A stretch of 64,000 nucleotides of DNA from the NCBI GenBank assembly GCA_035551355.1, contig DASZNF010000048.1, forward strand, positions 1 through 64,000. Reading direction: 5' to 3'. Under the pieces are notes generated by a model. It saw only the letters and a program-made list of their open reading frames with translations. It had not been told where the DNA came from and ran no database searches. The position numbers and the translations under genes are program-made. Shown here piece after piece: positions 51,409 to 60,313 of the stretch. How positions within the stretch are numbered: position 1 is the first letter of the stretch; each line of letters begins with the position of its first letter. Origin of the DNA: DATATV01 sp035551355 (GTDB taxonomy: Bacteria > Actinomycetota > Actinomycetes > Mycobacteriales > Pseudonocardiaceae).

Positions 51409-52017
51409 TTACGGCCGGAGCGCGGCCAGCACGAAATCGGCCACTTCGTGAGCCAGTTGCTCGGGCGTCTTCGGACCGTCGGCGCGATACCAGACCGGCA
51501 GCTGGTTCACCACGCCCATCGCGATCTGCACCGCGGTCTCGGCCGGCACGATCGTGGAGAACTCGCCACTTTTCTGGGCGGCCACAATGACTTTGCGGAA
51601 GGTCGCGTGGTAGTGCCTGCGGTCGGCCCGGTACGCGGCCATGCGCTCGGCGTCCAGTTTGTGTGACTCGTGGAAGAACACCACCGCGTGGTCCAGCCGG
51701 GCCACCGTGGAGGTGATCACGCTGACCAGAATTTCCCGCACCGTGGTCGCCGCATCCGCGCCGCGGGTCACGATCGCGTCGATATCGGCATTCTGCACGC
51801 CGATCAGGGCGTGATACAGCTCGTAAAGGAGATCGTTCTTGGAATCGAAATAGTGGTAGAGCGCACCCTTGGTGACCTCGGCCCGATCGACCACCTGCTG
51901 CACCGTGGTCGCGTCGAAACCCTGCTCGGCGAACAGGGCGACCGCCGAGGCGAGGATGCGCTCCTCCATCGGCGATCGTCTGCCCGCCACCCGCTCGGCG
52001 CGCACCGCCCGGGCCAT
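51409..52017 (-). CDS. TetR-family transcriptional regulator
   Basis: A 202-residue TetR protein. The helix-turn-helix region is ILASAVALFAEQGFDATTVQ, VVDRAEVTKGALYHYFDSKND. The ligand-binding part includes HAVVFFHESHKLD and VVNQLPVWYR, close to regulators of acyl-CoA and aliphatic catabolism. The ATG at 52017 overlaps the upstream LLM stop (ATGA). It may control the LLM/SDR genes around it; the palindrome at 53818-53833 is a candidate target. Confidence 0.88.
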   Translation of the reverse strand: MARAVRAERVAGRRSPMEERILASAVALFAEQGFDATTVQQVVDRAEVTKGALYHYFDSKNDLLYELYHALIGVQNADIDAIVTRGADAATTVREILVSVITSTVARLDHAVVFFHESHKLDAERMAAYRADRRHYHATFRKVIVAAQKSGEFSTIVPAETAVQIAMGVVNQLPVWYRADGPKTPEQLAHEVADFVLAALRP

Positions 52018-52970
52018 CAGCGACTCGGCCCGAGGCGGCGCACCATCTCCACCGGGTCGGCCCCGGTGGGCAGCACGGCGATCGCGGGCGTGGTCAGGCC
52101 GTTCTCGACGTAGGCCGCGACCTGCTCGCGGCAGGACTCCGGGCTGCCGTGCACGATCAGCTGGTCGATGACCTCGTCCGGGATCGCCGCGTTGGCGCCC
52201 TTGCGATCCCCGGCCGCCCACAGCTTGTTCATCTCGGCCAGCTGCTCGCCCCGCCCCAGCCACTCGTGGAACTTCGCGTACACCGGCACGGTCAGGTAGC
52301 TGCTGATCAGCAGCCGGCCCAGGCCGCGGGCGGCCTCGGCATCCTCGGTGGGACAGACGAAAATCCGCGCGGCCAGCTCCAGATCCGGCCCGATCTCGCC
52401 GCGCACGGTGCGCACGTCGTCGCTGGAAAGCCAGTTGGTGATCGCACCGTCGGCCTCCTTCGCGGCCAGCCGGAGCATGCCCGGGCGCAGGGCGGCCAGC
52501 ATGATCTTGGGCGGGCTGGCCGGCACGCGCTCCAGCTTGAACTTGCGCACGCTGAACGTCGGATATTCGGCACTCACCTTCTCCCCGGCCAACGCGGCCT
52601 GAAGGAAGCGCAGCGTGTCGCGGGTGCGGCCGAACGGCTCGACGAACTCACCGGCGTTCCAGTCGCCCACGATCACCGGGGACGAGCTGCCGATGCCCAG
52701 CACGAACCGGTCCGGCGCCAGCTCGGCCAGCGTCGCCGCGGTCATCGCCAGCAGACCGGGCCCCCGGGTGTACACCGGGGCGATCGCGGTGCCCAGGCGC
52801 AGTTCCGGGGCCCACTCGGCGACCAGCGCCAGCGGGGTGAACGCGTCCGTGCCGTTGGTCTCGGCCGACCACACGTCGGTGTAGCCGAGGCCGGACAGTT
52901 CCCGGACCAGCTCCTTGTGCTGCGGCAGCGGCACGCCACCCAGCGGCAGGGTGATTCCCCAGCGAGTCAT
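52017..52970 (-). CDS. LLM-class F420-dependent oxidoreductase
   Basis: A 317-residue LLM enzyme. Features are WGITLPLGGVPLPQHKELV at the N-terminus, YTDVWSAETNGTDAFTPLAL, LRLGTAIAPVYTRGPGLLAM, RFVLGIGSSSPVIVGDWN, and PPKIMLAALRPGMLRLAA. This arrangement is typical of the mycobacterial F420 TIGR03854/TIGR03617-like groups. The ATG at 52970 has an AAGGGG site. It is followed by the coupled TetR gene and preceded by an SDR gene on the same strand, together probably a catabolic unit. Confidence 0.85.
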   Translation of the reverse strand: MTRWGITLPLGGVPLPQHKELVRELSGLGYTDVWSAETNGTDAFTPLALVAEWAPELRLGTAIAPVYTRGPGLLAMTAATLAELAPDRFVLGIGSSSPVIVGDWNAGEFVEPFGRTRDTLRFLQAALAGEKVSAEYPTFSVRKFKLERVPASPPKIMLAALRPGMLRLAAKEADGAITNWLSSDDVRTVRGEIGPDLELAARIFVCPTEDAEAARGLGRLLISSYLTVPVYAKFHEWLGRGEQLAEMNKLWAAGDRKGANAAIPDEVIDQLIVHGSPESCREQVAAYVENGLTTPAIAVLPTGADPVEMVRRLGPSR

Positions 52971-53002
52971 CGATCGCCCCTTCGGCGTGTGGTCGGCAGC
53001 GG

Positions 53003-53773
53003 TCAGGCGATGGACTGGCGCACCAGCGCGCCGCCGTCCACCACCAGAGTGTGCCCGGTGATCCAGGACGAATCCGCCCCGGACAGGAACACGATGGCCT
53101 TGGCGATGTCGTCCGGCTCGCCGATGCGGCCCAGCGGCAGCGTTTCGTTCAGGTGCTGCTCGAAGTTCTCCCACAGCGCCTTGGCCAGATGGGTGCGCAC
53201 CAGGCCGGGCGCGATCGCGTTCACCCGGATCTGCTGCGGGCCCAGTTCGGCGGCGAACTGGCGGGTCAGGTGGATGACCGCGGCCTTGGTGGCGTTGTAG
53301 AACCCGATGCCCGGCTCGGTGGCCATGCCGCCGATCGAGGCGATGTTGACGATGGAGCCGCCATGTTCGGCCATCCACGCGCGGGCCGCGATCCCGGTCC
53401 ACAGCACGATGGACAGCTGGTTGACCTGCACGATCTTCTGCGCGCGCACCATGTCGATGTCGGCCAGCGGGCCGAAATAGGGGTTGGTGCCCGCGTTGTT
53501 CACCAGCACGTCCAGCGAGCCGAACTCATCCACGGCCGCTTTCACGCACGCCTCGGCCTGCTCCTGGTCCGCGACATGCGCGGCCTTGGCCAGCACTTTC
53601 ACACCCGGGTGCGCGGCCCGGATCTCCTCGGCCACCTCGTCCAGCACGTCCTGCTTGCGCGAGGAGAGCACCACATTGGCACCCTCCGCGGCCAGCGCGA
53701 ACGCGGTCGCCTTGCCGATACCCCGGGATGCTCCGGTGACCAGGGCGGTCTTGCCCGTCAGGTCCGCACTCAC
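53003..53773 (-). CDS. Short-chain dehydrogenase/reductase
   Basis: A 256-residue classical SDR. The NAD(P)-binding TGASRGIGKATA is near residues 14-25, NNAG near 91-94, the catalytic Ser in NIASIGG, and YNATK (Tyr and Lys) near 159-163. PGLVRTHLA and ITGHTLVVDGG follow. GTG start with an AAGGAGG site 6 bases upstream. It resembles beta-hydroxyacyl-type dehydrogenases of lipid metabolism. It is divergent from a second SDR across a perfect palindrome. Confidence 0.88.
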   Translation of the reverse strand: MSADLTGKTALVTGASRGIGKATAFALAAEGANVVLSSRKQDVLDEVAEEIRAAHPGVKVLAKAAHVADQEQAEACVKAAVDEFGSLDVLVNNAGTNPYFGPLADIDMVRAQKIVQVNQLSIVLWTGIAARAWMAEHGGSIVNIASIGGMATEPGIGFYNATKAAVIHLTRQFAAELGPQQIRVNAIAPGLVRTHLAKALWENFEQHLNETLPLGRIGEPDDIAKAIVFLSGADSSWITGHTLVVDGGALVRQSIA

Positions 53774-53817
53774 GACGCCTCCTTGCCCGTGTTCGTACCC
53801 GTCAGTACGGTACAACA

Positions 53818-53833
53818 TACCGACTAGTCGGTA
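53818..53833. promoter_or_regulatory. Perfect 16-bp palindrome in a divergent SDR promoter
   Basis: TACCGACTAGTCGGTA is self-complementary and lies 12 bases before the ATG at 53846 and about 45 bases from the GTG at 53773. It is typical of TetR-family operators; the TetR encoded at 51409-52017 is the nearest candidate. Confidence 0.75.
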
Positions 53834-53845
53834 CTGGAGGAATTC

Positions 53846-54637
53846 ATGGACGTGCGCGACAAGGTAGTCGTCATCACCGGCGCGGCGCGCGGCATCGGCG
53901 CCGCGCTGGCCGAGCGGTTCGCCACCGAGGGCGCCGCGGGCATCGTGGTGTCCGATGTGGACGGTTCGGGCGCGCGGGGCGTGGCCGAACGGATCAACGG
54001 CAAGGCCGTCGGAGTGGCCGCCGACGTGACCGACCCGGCGCAGGTGCGCGAACTGGTGGCGACCGCCGAACGCGAGTTCGGGCCGGTGGACCTGTTCTGC
54101 AGCAATGCCGGCGTGGCCTCCGGGGTGGGACTGGACGCACCCGACGAGGCGTGGGCCACCGCGTGGGGCGTCAACGTCATGGCCCACGTGCACGCGGCGA
54201 AGGCGGTGCTGCCCTCGATGCTGGAGCGGGGCCGCGGCTACCTGCTGCACACCGTGTCCGCGGCAGGCCTGCTCACCGCGCCCGGCGACGCGCCCTACTC
54301 GACCACCAAACACGCCGCGCTCGGGTTCGCCGAGTGGCTGGGCGTCACCTACGGGGCGGCCGGGATCGGGGTCAGCACGCTGTGCCCGATGGGCGTGCGC
54401 ACCGACATGCTGTTGCCGGGCATCGAGGAAGGCAACCCCTCGGCGCTGGCGGTGGCCGCGTCCGGGGAACTGCTCACGCCCGAGCAGGTGGCCGAGACGG
54501 TGGTCGCCGGGCTGGCCGAGGAGCGGTTCCTGATCCTGCCGCACCCGGAGGTCGGGAAGATGCACGCGCACAAGGCCGCGGACCCGGATCGGTGGCTGGC
54601 CGGAATGCAGAAGACGTTCGGCACCCCGAAGAGCTGA
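53846..54637 (+). CDS. Short-chain dehydrogenase/reductase
   Basis: A 263-residue SDR. TGAARGIGAALAERFA is near residues 11-26, CSNAG near 87-91 replaces NNAG, the catalytic Ser lies in HTVSAAGLL, and YSTTKHAAL carries the Tyr and Lys (151-159). GVRTDMLLPGI follows. A TGGAGG site precedes the ATG. It is divergent from the other SDR across the palindrome, so both are probably repressed by one TetR protein. The substrate is unknown. Confidence 0.88.
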   Translation: MDVRDKVVVITGAARGIGAALAERFATEGAAGIVVSDVDGSGARGVAERINGKAVGVAADVTDPAQVRELVATAEREFGPVDLFCSNAGVASGVGLDAPDEAWATAWGVNVMAHVHAAKAVLPSMLERGRGYLLHTVSAAGLLTAPGDAPYSTTKHAALGFAEWLGVTYGAAGIGVSTLCPMGVRTDMLLPGIEEGNPSALAVAASGELLTPEQVAETVVAGLAEERFLILPHPEVGKMHAHKAADPDRWLAGMQKTFGTPKS

Positions 54638-54704
54638 GCCCGCCACCGCGCCGGGTTTGCCCGTTCACGACGGCGCCGGGCTGGTCAGGCCCGGGCCGGC
54701 CCGG

Positions 54705-56813
54705 TCACAACTGCGCCGGGTTGGCCAGGGCCTGCTTGAGCCAGTTGAGCTGCAGCAGCATGAACGCTTCCGCGGCCGTCTCGTCGGTCGGGCTCATGTG
54801 CGTCACCCCGGACAGCGGCAGCACCGTGTGATCCCGCCCCGCGGCCAGCAGGGCCGCCGACAACCTCAGGGTGTGCGCGGCGAACACGTTGTCGTCGGCC
54901 AGACCGTGAATCAGCATCAGCGGCCGGCGCAGGCCGGGCGCGTCGGGCAGCAGCGAGTTGCGGTCGTAGACCTCGGGGTTGTCGTCCGGATGACCGAGGT
55001 AGCGCTCGGTGTAGTGAGTGTCGTACAGCCGCCACTCGGTCACCGGGGCCCCGGCCACCGCCGCGTGCACCGCGTCCGGCCGCCGCAGCACGGCCAGCGC
55101 GGACAGGTACCCGCCATAGGACCACCCGCGGATGCCGACCCGGCCCAGATCCAGGTCCGGGTAGCGCCGCGCGACCGCGTGCAGCGCGTCGATCTGGTCG
55201 GTCAGGGTGACCTCGGCCAGTTCGTGGTGCACCGCGCGTTCCCACTCCGGGCCGCGGCCGGGAGTACCGCGGCCGTCGGCGATGAGCACCGCGAAACCCT
55301 GGTCGGCCAACCATTGCGACGTCAGATAGGCGTTGCCCGCGCTGAGCACGCGCTGCGCGTGCGGGCCGCCGTAGGGGTCCAGCAACACCGGCAGTTTCGT
55401 GCCGGGCCGGTGATCCGTGGGCAGCACCAGGGCAGTGCGCAGGTTGCGCTCGCCCGCCGTCAGCAGGGTGACGTTCGGGGCGATGGGCGGGGCCACGGCC
55501 AGCGAGGTCACCTCGGCCACCGGCTGCCCGGCCCGCAGCACGGCGGCCTTCGGGCCGGGCCGGGACAGACCCCAGGACACCAGCACGGTGAGCTCACCGG
55601 ACCGCACGGCCGAGTGCACACCATCCACTTCGGACACTCGGGTCAGCGTGTTTCCCTTGACAGAGAACACATGTGTCTGGGTCGGATCCTCGGCCGACGC
55701 GGTGAACAGCACGTCACCCTCGCCCGCGTCGAGCACCGCGCGCACCTGCACGTTGTCCGGGGTCACCGGCGCACCGCCCACCAGCAGCCGGTACGCGCCG
55801 TCCCGCGCGGCCACGGTGACCAGCGCGCCGTCGGCGGTCCAGGCGGGCGCGCCGGGCACGATGTCCACCCACTGCGGATCGGTCAGTTCCTGTTCGACCC
55901 GGGTGGCGCCGGTTTGCGGGTCGATCGAGAGCACCGTCATGGTGCGCTGGTCGCGGGACTGCACGCCGATGATCGGCGGACCACCGGCCGACCAGTGGGC
56001 CGTTGCCAGGTAAGGAAGTTCCGCGCCGTTCCAGTCTACTTTGGACACCGAACCGTCGATGCCGAGCACCGAGAGGCTGACCTCGGCGTTGCGGGTGCCC
56101 GAGGCCGGGTAGGCCACGCTGTTGGCCGGGCGGTCCGGGTTGGCCGGGTCGGCGATGTGCCAGCGGCGCACCCCGCTGCGGTCGGTGCGCGCGGCCAGCA
56201 GCGCGGTGCCCTCCGGGGACCACCAGTAGCCGCGGTTGCGGTCCATCTCCTCGGCCGCGATGAACTCCGCGACCCCCCAGGCGATGTTGTCGGTGTCGCC
56301 TCCCTCGGGCGCGGCCAGCACCCGGTCGTTGGAGCCGTCGATCTCGATCACCCGCAGCGTGCCGCCGGTGACGTAGGCGATGCGGCTGCCGGTGGGGTCG
56401 ACGCGCGGGTCGATCACCGCCCCGGCGGTCCCCACCGGGCGGATGTCGCCGGTCGCGAGGTCGGCCACGAAAAGCTTGCCGGACAAGGTGAACACCGCGA
56501 CCCGGCACTGTCTGTCGGTGGTGTAGGCGACCACCCCGGCGGACTGGGTGCGGCTGCGCTCGCGGCGCGCCTTCTCCTCCGGCGGCAGCTCCTCGTCGCC
56601 CTCGGCCAGCAGCGCCACCGGGTCGACGACCTGGGTCTCCTGCCCGGTCGCCAGGTCCAGTCGCCACAGGCTGTTGCGGGCCTCGGTGCCCGAGGCCGAT
56701 CGCAGGAACAACACGGCCGCACCGTCCGGGGTCAGCCGGAACTCGCGCGGGGTGCCGAGGGTGAAGCGCTGGGTACGCGCCTGCAGGCGGAGGAAGGAGG
56801 TCTCACCGGTCAC
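54705..56813 (-). CDS. S9-family prolyl oligopeptidase/dipeptidyl peptidase IV-like
   Basis: A 702-residue peptidase with an N-terminal beta-propeller (about 1-450) and a C-terminal alpha/beta hydrolase domain. The nucleophile elbow GIRGWSYGGYLSAL carries Ser near residue 563. LPVLLDPYGGPH is the oxyanion-side strand. The Asp is in HGLADDNVF and the His near GVTHMSPT. A Glu-rich segment FIAAEEMDRNRGYWWSPEG matches the DPP4 EE-helix that binds the substrate amino terminus. No signal peptide is seen, so it is probably cytosolic. Confidence 0.9.
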   Translation of the reverse strand: MTGETSFLRLQARTQRFTLGTPREFRLTPDGAAVLFLRSASGTEARNSLWRLDLATGQETQVVDPVALLAEGDEELPPEEKARRERSRTQSAGVVAYTTDRQCRVAVFTLSGKLFVADLATGDIRPVGTAGAVIDPRVDPTGSRIAYVTGGTLRVIEIDGSNDRVLAAPEGGDTDNIAWGVAEFIAAEEMDRNRGYWWSPEGTALLAARTDRSGVRRWHIADPANPDRPANSVAYPASGTRNAEVSLSVLGIDGSVSKVDWNGAELPYLATAHWSAGGPPIIGVQSRDQRTMTVLSIDPQTGATRVEQELTDPQWVDIVPGAPAWTADGALVTVAARDGAYRLLVGGAPVTPDNVQVRAVLDAGEGDVLFTASAEDPTQTHVFSVKGNTLTRVSEVDGVHSAVRSGELTVLVSWGLSRPGPKAAVLRAGQPVAEVTSLAVAPPIAPNVTLLTAGERNLRTALVLPTDHRPGTKLPVLLDPYGGPHAQRVLSAGNAYLTSQWLADQGFAVLIADGRGTPGRGPEWERAVHHELAEVTLTDQIDALHAVARRYPDLDLGRVGIRGWSYGGYLSALAVLRRPDAVHAAVAGAPVTEWRLYDTHYTERYLGHPDDNPEVYDRNSLLPDAPGLRRPLMLIHGLADDNVFAAHTLRLSAALLAAGRDHTVLPLSGVTHMSPTDETAAEAFMLLQLNWLKQALANPAQL

Positions 56814-56855
56814 ACCGGGTGACCCTACCGTCCTCCCCCCGCCGCTTTCAGCTAT

Positions 56856-57126
56856 TCACAGGTGGCCTTCTGGTTCCTCGTTCTCCGGTTGCTCGGCCGC
56901 CGCGGCGAACGCGGCGAACGCCTGGTCCCACATGCGGTCCAGGTAGGTCCGCAGGGCGGCGACCCCGTTCGGATTCACCCGATAGCGCCTGCGGATGCCC
57001 TCTGCCTGGTCGCTGACCAGACCGGCGTCCTTGAGCACCTTCAGGTGCTGGGACACCGCGGGCCGGCTGACCGGCAGGCGCGTGGCCAGCTCACCGACCG
57101 CCAGCGGCGCGGTGGCCAGCAGTAGT
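56856..57126 (-). pseudogene. ArsR-family regulator, 5'-truncated
   Basis: The encoded segment LAVGELATRLPVSRPAVSQH then LKVLKDAGLVSDQAEGIRRR is a normal ArsR winged helix-turn-helix, continuing through RTYLDRMWDQAFAAF. On the minus strand the frame has an in-frame TGA at about 57127, directly before the CTACTGCTGGCC region. The expected N-terminal ADPTRR helix is therefore missing. Only a late GTG (57056) could start translation, cutting the DNA-binding domain. It lies just upstream of the ornithine aminotransferase promoter, so a deletion or rearrangement probably removed the 5' end. Confidence 0.7.
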
Positions 57127-57233
57127 CAATGCCGGTGAAACGATCGCTGCCCCAAACCACCGAGGCACGCAACAAAATGGCTGAGCACGCAACGGATCGT
57201 GGATGAAATCGCCGGTCGAAGCCCCGTAGCCTG

Positions 57234-58484
57234 ATGGACATGACCGCCACCGACCTGCACTCCGGCCCGACGGCTGCCGCGCCCGCCACCACCAGCGACT
57301 ACATCGCGCTGGACGAGCTGTGGAGCACGCACAACTACCACCCGCTGCCGGTGGTCATCGAGCAGGCCGAGGGCGCCTGGGTCACCGACGTGGACGGCAA
57401 GCGCTACCTGGACTTCCTGGCCGGGTACTCGGCGCTGAACTTCGGCCACCGGCACCCGGACCTGGTGGCCGCCGCGGTGCACCAGCTGGGCCGGGTCACG
57501 CTGACCAGCCGCGCCTTCCACCACGACCAGCTGGGCCCGTTCTGCCGGGAGCTGGCCGAGCTGACCGGCACCGAGATGGTGCTGCCGATGAACTCCGGCG
57601 CCGAAGCCGTGGAGTCCGCGCTCAAGGTCGCCCGGAAATGGGCCTACCGGGTCAAGGGCGTGCCGGACGGGCAGGCCGAGATCGTGGTGGCGGGCGACAA
57701 CTTCCACGGCCGCACCACCACCATCGTGTCCTTCTCCACCGACGACACCGCACGCGCCGATTTCGGCCCGTTCACCCCCGGCTTCACCGTGGTCCCCTAC
57801 GGCGACGCCGACGCCCTGGCCGCGGCCATCACCGAGCGGACCGCGGCGGTGCTGGTCGAGCCGATCCAGGGCGAGGCCGGCGTGGTCGTGCCGCCGGCCG
57901 GTTACCTGGCCCGGGTGCGGGAAATCTGCGATTCGGCCGGGGCGCTGCTGATCGCCGACGAGATCCAGTCCGGCCTGGCCCGCACCGGCGAGCTGCTCGC
58001 GCTGGACCACGAGGGCGTCCGGGCCGACCTGTACACACTGGGCAAGGCGCTGGGCGGTGGCATCATGCCGGTGTCGGCGGTGGTCGGGTCGCGGTCGGTG
58101 CTCGGGGTGCTCAAGCCGGGCGAGCACGGCTCGACCTTCGGCGGCAATCCGTTGGCCGCCGCGGTGGGCCGGGCGGTGATCCGGTTGCTGCGCACCGGCG
58201 AATTCCAGGCTCGATCGGCTGAACTGGGTACCCATCTGCACACCCGGTTGGGCGAACTTGTCGGCAACGGGGTGACCGCTGTCCGGGGGCGCGGACTGTG
58301 GGCCGGGATCGATCTCTCGCCGGAGGGCCGGACCGGCCGGCAAACCTCGGAGGCCCTGGCCCAGCGCGGCGTACTATGCAAGGAAACGCATGAGCACACC
58401 CTGCGCATCGCGCCCCCTCTGGTGATCGGTCGGGCCGACCTCGATCGGGGTATCGACGCCGTCGCGGAGGTGCTGAACAGCTAA
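57234..58484 (+). CDS. rocD: Ornithine aminotransferase
   Basis: A 416-residue class III PLP aminotransferase that converts ornithine to glutamate semialdehyde in arginine/ornithine use. Matching segments are NYHPLPVVIEQAEGAWVTD near residues 34-52, YLDFLAGYSALNFGHRHP, PMNSGAEAVESALKVARKW, FHGRTTTIVSFS, EPIQGEAGVVVPP, IADEIQSGLARTG, and YTLGKALGGGIMPVSAV with the PLP Lys. Length equals the family. Start at the first ATG (57234) or at 57240; the promoter-proximal 5' region is very short, so it may be nearly leaderless. Confidence 0.92.
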   Translation: MDMTATDLHSGPTAAAPATTSDYIALDELWSTHNYHPLPVVIEQAEGAWVTDVDGKRYLDFLAGYSALNFGHRHPDLVAAAVHQLGRVTLTSRAFHHDQLGPFCRELAELTGTEMVLPMNSGAEAVESALKVARKWAYRVKGVPDGQAEIVVAGDNFHGRTTTIVSFSTDDTARADFGPFTPGFTVVPYGDADALAAAITERTAAVLVEPIQGEAGVVVPPAGYLARVREICDSAGALLIADEIQSGLARTGELLALDHEGVRADLYTLGKALGGGIMPVSAVVGSRSVLGVLKPGEHGSTFGGNPLAAAVGRAVIRLLRTGEFQARSAELGTHLHTRLGELVGNGVTAVRGRGLWAGIDLSPEGRTGRQTSEALAQRGVLCKETHEHTLRIAPPLVIGRADLDRGIDAVAEVLNS

Positions 58485-58505
58485 AACGGGGGCATAGTCG
58501 ATCAC

Positions 58506-59267
58506 ATGAAGCCCCTGATACCCAGCCGGCTACGCCTGTCCGCATTGCTGGTCGCGCTGATCTGTCTGATCGCCTCCGTCGTGTTGGGCATCGCCGTAGC
58601 CGGCGCGCGCCGCGCAGGCGCCATCGACGCCACGATCATCCACGCGGTGCACCGGATAGCCGGGCAGCACAGCACCCTGGCCGATGTGCTGATCACCCTG
58701 TCGGACACGGTGGTGATCTTCGGCGGGATACTGGCGCTGATGATCGTCGGCCTGGTCCGGCGGCGCTGGGAGGTCGCGGTGCTCGCGGTGGCCGCGCCCG
58801 CGATCGCCATCGGGTTGACCGAGCTGGTCGGCAAACCCCTGACCGACCGGCGCATCCACGGCTGGCTGTCCTACCCCAGCGGGCACACGGTGGCCGCGGT
58901 GTCCACGCTGACCGTGGTGCTGCTGCTGATCGTGGCCGGCGGCTCGGTGCTGCGCGCGGTGCTGGCCACCCTCGGCTGGGCGGCGCTGAGCCTGGTCATC
59001 ATGGTCGGCATGGTGGCCAAGAACGACCACTACCCCAGCGACACCATCGGCGGGTTCTGCCTGGCGCTGGCCGTGGTGCTGCCGTGTGTGGTGCTGGCCG
59101 ATCGGTGGCGCTTCCGCAATCAGGCCACCATTCCCCAGCCCCGGGTCGGCGGGGTGGACCCGGCGATGCTGGCGCCGATGCCCGAGCCGGTCGCCGAATC
59201 CGCGCTCGAACCGGCCACCGACCGGTTCCCGGCCCAGCCGCTGCCCGAGGTCAGCGACGCGGGCTGA
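58506..59267 (+). CDS. PAP2-family membrane phosphatase
   Basis: A 253-residue integral membrane phosphatase of the PAP2/undecaprenyl-pyrophosphatase type with about six helices. The three signature motifs are KPLTDRR (C1, near residues 110-116), SYPSGHT (C2, near 122-128), and KNDHYPSDTIGG (C3, near 173-184), with the catalytic His in each of C2 and C3. A Pro-rich cytosolic tail follows the last helix. It dephosphorylates a lipid pyrophosphate or phosphatidic acid; which one cannot be read. It overlaps the convergent ZapE gene by 17 bases. Confidence 0.9.
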   Translation: MKPLIPSRLRLSALLVALICLIASVVLGIAVAGARRAGAIDATIIHAVHRIAGQHSTLADVLITLSDTVVIFGGILALMIVGLVRRRWEVAVLAVAAPAIAIGLTELVGKPLTDRRIHGWLSYPSGHTVAAVSTLTVVLLLIVAGGSVLRAVLATLGWAALSLVIMVGMVAKNDHYPSDTIGGFCLALAVVLPCVVLADRWRFRNQATIPQPRVGGVDPAMLAPMPEPVAESALEPATDRFPAQPLPEVSDAG

Positions 59268-60288
59268 TCTCGCCCGAGCCGTCCCGGGACAGCGCCACCA
59301 GCCGGGACACCGCGCGCAGGTACTTCTTGCGGTAGCCGCCGGCCAGCATCTCCTCCGGGAACAGCTCGGACAACGGGCGGCCGGACACCGCGATCGGGAT
59401 GTTCCGGTCGTAGAGCCGGTCGCCCAGCGACACCAGCCGCAACGCCACGTCCTGGCCGTCCACCGGGTGCACGCCACGCAGGTGCACCGCGCTGACCCCG
59501 TCCACCATTCGCCCGTACTTCGACGGGTGCAGGGTGGCCAGATGCGCGCACAGCGCGTCGAACTCGTCCAGCGTCGAGCCGGGCCGGGCGGCCGCGGCGG
59601 CGTCCAGGTCGGCGTCGGTCAGCGGCGGCGGGGCGTCGGGCAGGCCGCGGTGCCGGAAGTCCGGGCCGTCCACCCGGATCACGGTGAACTTCGCGGCCAG
59701 CGAGTGGATCTCGCGCAGGAAGTCGTCGGCGGCGAACCGGCCCTCGCCCAGTTTGTCCGGCAGCGTGTTGGAGGTGGCCGCGACGAACACCCCGGCCGCG
59801 GTCAGCTCGGACAGCAGCCGGGTGACCAGCATGGTGTCGCCCGGATCGTCCAGTTCGAACTCGTCGATGGCCAGCAGCCGATGATCCGAGAGCCTGCGCA
59901 CCGCCTCGGCGAAGCCGAGTGCGCCGACCAGGTGAGTGAGCTCGACGAACGTCCCGTATGCCTTGGGTTCGGGCACCGCGTGCCACAGCGAGGCCAGCAG
60001 GTGGGTCTTGCCAACGCCGAAGCCGCCGTCGAAGTACAGGCCGGGCGGGCCGGTGTCCTTCTGGCCGCCGAACATCGACCGGAACCGGGACCTGGGCGCG
60101 GCGCCTGCCCGCACCCGGGCGGCGAACGCCTCCCCCGCGACAACCGCGGCGGCCTGGCTGGGCTCGTCGGGGTTCGGGATGTAGGTGGCGAAGCGGACCG
60201 CGTCGAACCGGGGCGGCGGGACCAGCGAGGCGATCAGCTCGTCCGCCCCGATCGAGGGGTCGCGATCGGACAGGCGGGCGACGGACAC
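59251..60288 (-). CDS. zapE: ZapE/AFG1-like ATPase
   Basis: A 345-residue AFG1-family P-loop ATPase; ZapE acts with the divisome under stress in E. coli. Walker A is LYFDGGFGVGKTHLL near residues 79-93 and Walker B LLAIDEFELDD near 136-146; the sensor-1 region FVAATSNTLPDKL follows. Length fits the bacterial family. GTG at 60288 is preferred. It is divergent from the pyrimidine reductase gene with 25 bases between starts, an arrangement common in actinobacteria. Confidence 0.88.
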   Translation of the reverse strand: MSVARLSDRDPSIGADELIASLVPPPRFDAVRFATYIPNPDEPSQAAAVVAGEAFAARVRAGAAPRSRFRSMFGGQKDTGPPGLYFDGGFGVGKTHLLASLWHAVPEPKAYGTFVELTHLVGALGFAEAVRRLSDHRLLAIDEFELDDPGDTMLVTRLLSELTAAGVFVAATSNTLPDKLGEGRFAADDFLREIHSLAAKFTVIRVDGPDFRHRGLPDAPPPLTDADLDAAAAARPGSTLDEFDALCAHLATLHPSKYGRMVDGVSAVHLRGVHPVDGQDVALRLVSLGDRLYDRNIPIAVSGRPLSELFPEEMLAGGYRKKYLRAVSRLVALSRDGSGEISPRR

Positions 60289-60313
60289 AGCGGCAGCATA
60301 GTTTGATGGGGGC

